This document shows, in pieces, positions 13,104-15,487 of a stretch of 15,487 nt of DNA. Origin of the DNA: Chloroflexota bacterium (GTDB taxonomy: Bacteria > Chloroflexota > Ktedonobacteria > Ktedonobacterales > Ktedonobacteraceae); NCBI GenBank assembly GCA_027316975.1, contig DAHVFL010000047.1, positions 1 through 15,487 of the forward strand, in the 5' to 3' direction. Each line of letters starts with the position of its first letter. Within the stretch, counting starts at the first letter, position 1. The notes below the pieces were generated by a model, which was not told where the DNA came from, did not search any database, and worked only from the letters and a program-made list of their open reading frames with translations. The position numbers and the translations under genes were made by a program.

Positions 13104-13784
13104 TTAGCCGAAGAACACCGGCACGTTGATGTCGTAATACGTGGATTCGAGGTACTCGAGTAACAGGGCAAAATTCAGAATATCGACATCGCTATCCAAT
13201 TCGTCGGAAGGGTTAGGGCCACCGTTCAGGCTGGCAATGAACGGCGATACATCCGCGATAATCTGTGCCTGCGAAAGTGGCCTGTCGAATGATCCATTGG
13301 GACTCAGCGCCATACCCGTTATCGAATCCAGGTATCCAGCATGTCGCGCCTCAATCGTAAGGATTGACCCTGCTGCTGCCAGGATGCCTTTGTTGCTAAT
13401 GGCGGGAGCCGCCATCAGATAGGCTCCCACGCCCACGTTCTCGAAAACGCGGGACAGATTGATAAAGTCCTGGCGATTCGCTTGCCTCAGCCCTTTGAAG
13501 GATGGCCTGGGACGAGCCGCAGAACCGAGCGCCCCCACCAGGAAGGCGACGTGTGCATCCTCGTCTCTCCTGATCTCATGGAATGCCTGTTCAGAGCTTA
13601 AATTGAACGCTGATCTGCTCGTAGCTCCTGCTGTCTGAGTCATCAGTAAACTCGCTGAGGCGACAGCTGTTGCGCCGATAGCAGATTTGCGCAGAAGCGC
13701 TCTTCGTGATGTCTTCCCTACAAGTTCAGCGGCTGGACGTTGTTCGTCCGCGTTCTCATTGGATGGTCCGATCTGTTTGATCAT
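13104..13784 (-). CDS. Tat-exported ferritin-like protein with permuted helix order
   Basis: A 226-residue protein. I choose the ATG at 13784, with GAGGGA just upstream; in-frame starts at 13799 (ATG) and 13805 (GTG) lack such a site. A Tat signal (TSRRALLRKS at 25-34, then a hydrophobic stretch to TAGATS) indicates export after folding. The mature part matches Ferritin_2-type proteins: DEDAHVAFL (74-82) with the E75-x-x-H78 pair, FENVGVGAYL (114-123) with Glu115, and LTIEARHAGYL (142-152) with E145-x-x-H148. The helix normally found first, LNFALLLEYLE (203-213) with Glu210, is at the C-terminus, after a Gly/Pro/Asp linker. All four expected metal-ligand sites are therefore present in a rotated order. 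It may bind iron or manganese at the cell surface; activity is unproven. Confidence 0.85.
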   Translation of the reverse strand: MIKQIGPSNENADEQRPAAELVGKTSRRALLRKSAIGATAVASASLLMTQTAGATSRSAFNLSSEQAFHEIRRDEDAHVAFLVGALGSAARPRPSFKGLRQANRQDFINLSRVFENVGVGAYLMAAPAISNKGILAAAGSILTIEARHAGYLDSITGMALSPNGSFDRPLSQAQIIADVSPFIASLNGGPNPSDELDSDVDILNFALLLEYLESTYYDINVPVFFG

Positions 13785-14092
13785 AGTTCCCTCTTTCATG
13801 CTCACATGTGTAAATAGCTATTGCCATCACACTTCATAAAAAGCCTACTCGACAATATGGACCGGCAGTAGTTCGGCAGGAGAAAATTCCTATCACCTTG
13901 TCCCTGCAAGCCACGGGAGGATGTGTAGATGCATCTCTTCAAACGATGAGCGGTTCTTTCAATCGCCAATATCTTTCCAGGAAGATTATCGTATAGAGCA
14001 GCTAGCTTACTTCCCCTATATATCGATACGCCACAATGAAAGAGGTGGATTACCCTTTCTTTTGAAGGAAAGACCCGGTTCCCACAGGTGGA
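13785..14092. other. 308-bp intergenic region, little recognised
   Basis: This lies between the nadA stop and the ferritin-like start, both on the minus strand. It is AT-richer than the flanking genes. AGGTGGATTA occurs twice (near 14042 and 14084), just after the nadA end in the direction of transcription. I see no strong terminator hairpin or RNA gene, and no convincing promoter for the ferritin-like gene. A plus-strand frame from 13921 has its ATG directly against GGAGG and runs into nadA, so it is not called. Confidence 0.4.
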
Positions 14093-15274
14093 TTATAAGG
14101 CCAGCATACGCTCGAGGGCTACTTTTGCCCGGCAGACGGTATCTTCGTCTACTTTGACCTGGTTGATCACTTCGCCGTTGACCAGTCCTTCCAGTACCCA
14201 GGCAAGGTAAGCAGGGTGGATGCGGTACATGGTTGAGCAGGGACAGATGACGGGGTCGAGGCAGAAGATGAATTGATCGGGATGTTCCTGGGCCAGGCGA
14301 TGCACGAGGTTGATTTCGGTGGCGACGGCCCATTGACTGCCTGCCGGGGCTTTCTCGATTTGCGCGATGATGTATTCGGTTGATCCGTAGAGGTCTGCCG
14401 CTTCAACCACTTCGCGGCGGCATTCGGGGTGTACCAGTACTTTGATGCCGGGATAGTCGGCGCGCGCTTTTTCGATTTGCTGCACGTTGAAGCGCATATG
14501 CGTGGTGCAGTAGCCTTTCCAGAGGATGATCTGCGCCTGTTCTATCTCTTCATCGGCGGTGTTGGAGGCCATGGGGTCTTTAGGGTTCCACACGAACATG
14601 CACGCTTCGGGAATGCCGTATTTGAGGGCGGTATTGCGCCCCAGGTGCTCATCTGGGAAGAAGAGCACCCGTTTGCCCCGGCTGAAGGCCCACTTGACGA
14701 CGGCTGGCGCGTTCGACGAGGTGCAGACGATGCCGCCATTGCGACCGCAGAAGGCTTTGAGGTTGGCGGCTGAGTTCATGTAGGTGACGGGGATGATGCC
14801 CGCGTCTTCGCCCAGGATGTCCAGCAGCATTTCCCAACATTCTTCGACTTCGGCGATATTCGCCATGTCGGCCATCGAGCAGCCAGCAGCAGGGTTGGGC
14901 AGAATGACCTGCTGGTGCGGCCCGCTGAGGATGTCGGCGCTTTCCGCCATGAAATGCACGCCGCAGAAGACGATGTAATCCGCCTGCGGGCGCGCCGCCG
15001 CCAACTGGGCCAGCTTGAATGAGTCGCCACGAAAATCGGCATACTTGATGATCTCGTCGCGCTGGTAATGATGCCCCAGGATCACCAGGCGTTCGCCGAG
15101 CGCATCCCTGGCGGCGCTGATACGCTGGTCCAGTTCCTCGCCGGACATCTCAGCGTAGTGTTGGGGAATGCTATCTATGCGTTTTGCCTGCTGGTGACGG
15201 GCGCGCCCGGTGGGCGAGAGCAGTGGCAGGATGCGTTCTTCTTTACTTGACGCACATGCAGTTTGAAGGGCCAT
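14093..15274 (-). CDS. nadA: Quinolinate synthase NadA
   Basis: A 393-residue protein; the ATG at 15274 has AAGGAGA 7 nt upstream, just after the nadC stop. NadA condenses iminoaspartate with dihydroxyacetone phosphate to quinolinate, using a [4Fe-4S] cluster held by three cysteines. Visible motifs: ILGHHYQRDEI (65-75), FRGDSFKLAQ (81-90), VFCGVHFMAESA (102-113) with Cys104, AGCSMADM (130-137), TYMNSAANLKAFCG (164-177), VCTSSNA (183-189), FFPDEHLGRNTA (205-216), YCTTHMRF (255-262) with Cys256, and CPCSTMYRIHP (344-354) as the last cysteine site. Length and motifs fit the longer NadA type. The enzyme is cytosolic and oxygen-sensitive. The gene follows nadC by 18 bp, so the two form an operon; nadB, if present, would be further upstream outside the window. 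Confidence 0.97.
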   Translation of the reverse strand: MALQTACASSKEERILPLLSPTGRARHQQAKRIDSIPQHYAEMSGEELDQRISAARDALGERLVILGHHYQRDEIIKYADFRGDSFKLAQLAAARPQADYIVFCGVHFMAESADILSGPHQQVILPNPAAGCSMADMANIAEVEECWEMLLDILGEDAGIIPVTYMNSAANLKAFCGRNGGIVCTSSNAPAVVKWAFSRGKRVLFFPDEHLGRNTALKYGIPEACMFVWNPKDPMASNTADEEIEQAQIILWKGYCTTHMRFNVQQIEKARADYPGIKVLVHPECRREVVEAADLYGSTEYIIAQIEKAPAGSQWAVATEINLVHRLAQEHPDQFIFCLDPVICPCSTMYRIHPAYLAWVLEGLVNGEVINQVKVDEDTVCRAKVALERMLAL

Positions 15275-15292
15275 TGGTTTTCTCCTTTGAAA

Positions 15293-15487
15293 TCAGGCGA
15301 ATTCGAGCGATATGTCGAAATTGGGCGCGGAATGAGTCAATGCGCCCAGCGAGATGAAATCGACGCCGGTTGAGGCGACGGCTTGCAGCCTGGTGGGGTT
15401 GGCGCCGATGCTGCCGGACGCTTCGATCAGGATGTTGGGCGAGATGCGCCGCGTGAGTTCTACGGCGCTGCGCATGGTGTCGATGTC
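15293..15487 (-). CDS. nadC: Nicotinate-nucleotide pyrophosphorylase NadC, C-terminal end (5' part outside window)
   Basis: The last 64 residues of the frame are seen, entering at the right edge. ILIEASGSI, FISLGALTHSAPNFDISLEF and the preceding TMRSAVELTRR match the end of carboxylating nicotinate-nucleotide diphosphorylase, whose glycine-rich ASGSI and final SLGALTHS strands bind the phosphate end of PRPP. The enzyme turns quinolinate and PRPP into nicotinate mononucleotide with loss of CO2. It is immediately upstream of nadA, which supplies quinolinate. The N-terminus and most active-site residues cannot be checked here. Confidence 0.95.
   Translation of the reverse strand, partial: DIDTMRSAVELTRRISPNILIEASGSIGANPTRLQAVASTGVDFISLGALTHSAPNFDISLEFA

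Noticed and set aside
12859..13107. Plus-strand small gene
   Set aside because: No ribosome-binding site, composition driven by palindromic GC-rich repeats, and no recognisable protein features.
13921..14157. Plus-strand small gene between the ferritin-like gene and nadA
   Set aside because: The ATG directly abuts GGAGG, too close for use, and the frame runs antisense into nadA.

Overview
The window looks like a chromosomal segment of a Chloroflexota bacterium, most likely of the Ktedonobacter group. This is inferred from the gene content and style: zinc-ribbon membrane proteins, kinase/FHA proteins, CoxD/CoxE/XdhC modules, Pro/Thr-rich lipoproteins, Tat-exported ferritin-like proteins, DUF5671-type membrane proteins, and GC-rich palindromic dispersed repeats. 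No rRNA, tRNA, CRISPR array or phage gene was seen.

Left part (1-2702, minus strand): a probable two-gene operon. An LCP-family (LytR-CpsA-Psr) membrane protein with an N-terminal zinc ribbon is followed 32 bp later by a kinase-fold protein with several degenerate catalytic positions and a C-terminal FHA domain. The second gene runs off the left edge, so it has no stop codon here.

2724-6426 (minus strand): a molybdenum-hydroxylase maturation-type operon in the order MoxR/CoxD ATPase (TTG start), CoxE-like VWA protein, short XdhC N-domain protein, and Rossmann-type XdhC protein. The first three genes are tightly coupled. The last is separated by an array of 58-bp repeats ending in a 28-bp-stem hairpin. 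No hydroxylase structural subunit lies in the window.

6514-9137 (plus strand): a divergently transcribed large aldehyde dehydrogenase-family enzyme and an MgtC/SapB-family membrane protein, probably one transcript. It meets the convergent DUF5671-like multi-spanning membrane protein (9172-10746) at a GC-rich hairpin.

10747-11176: a divergent intergenic region holding a good sigma-70-like promoter for the membrane protein, a nested inverted-repeat element that looks like a small non-coding mobile element, and the AT-rich promoter region of a RimK-like ATP-grasp gene (11177-12058).

12092-13784: a strong hairpin separates the ATP-grasp gene from a convergent PsbP-like lipoprotein. Upstream of that is a hairpin-rich spacer, then a Tat-signal ferritin-like protein whose helix order appears circularly permuted. 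The right end (14093-15487, minus strand) carries nadC (partial) and nadA, the last two steps to nicotinate mononucleotide in de novo NAD synthesis.

The most unusual items are the permuted ferritin, the degenerate kinase-FHA protein paired with a zinc-ribbon LCP protein, the split XdhC pair, and the nested palindromic element.
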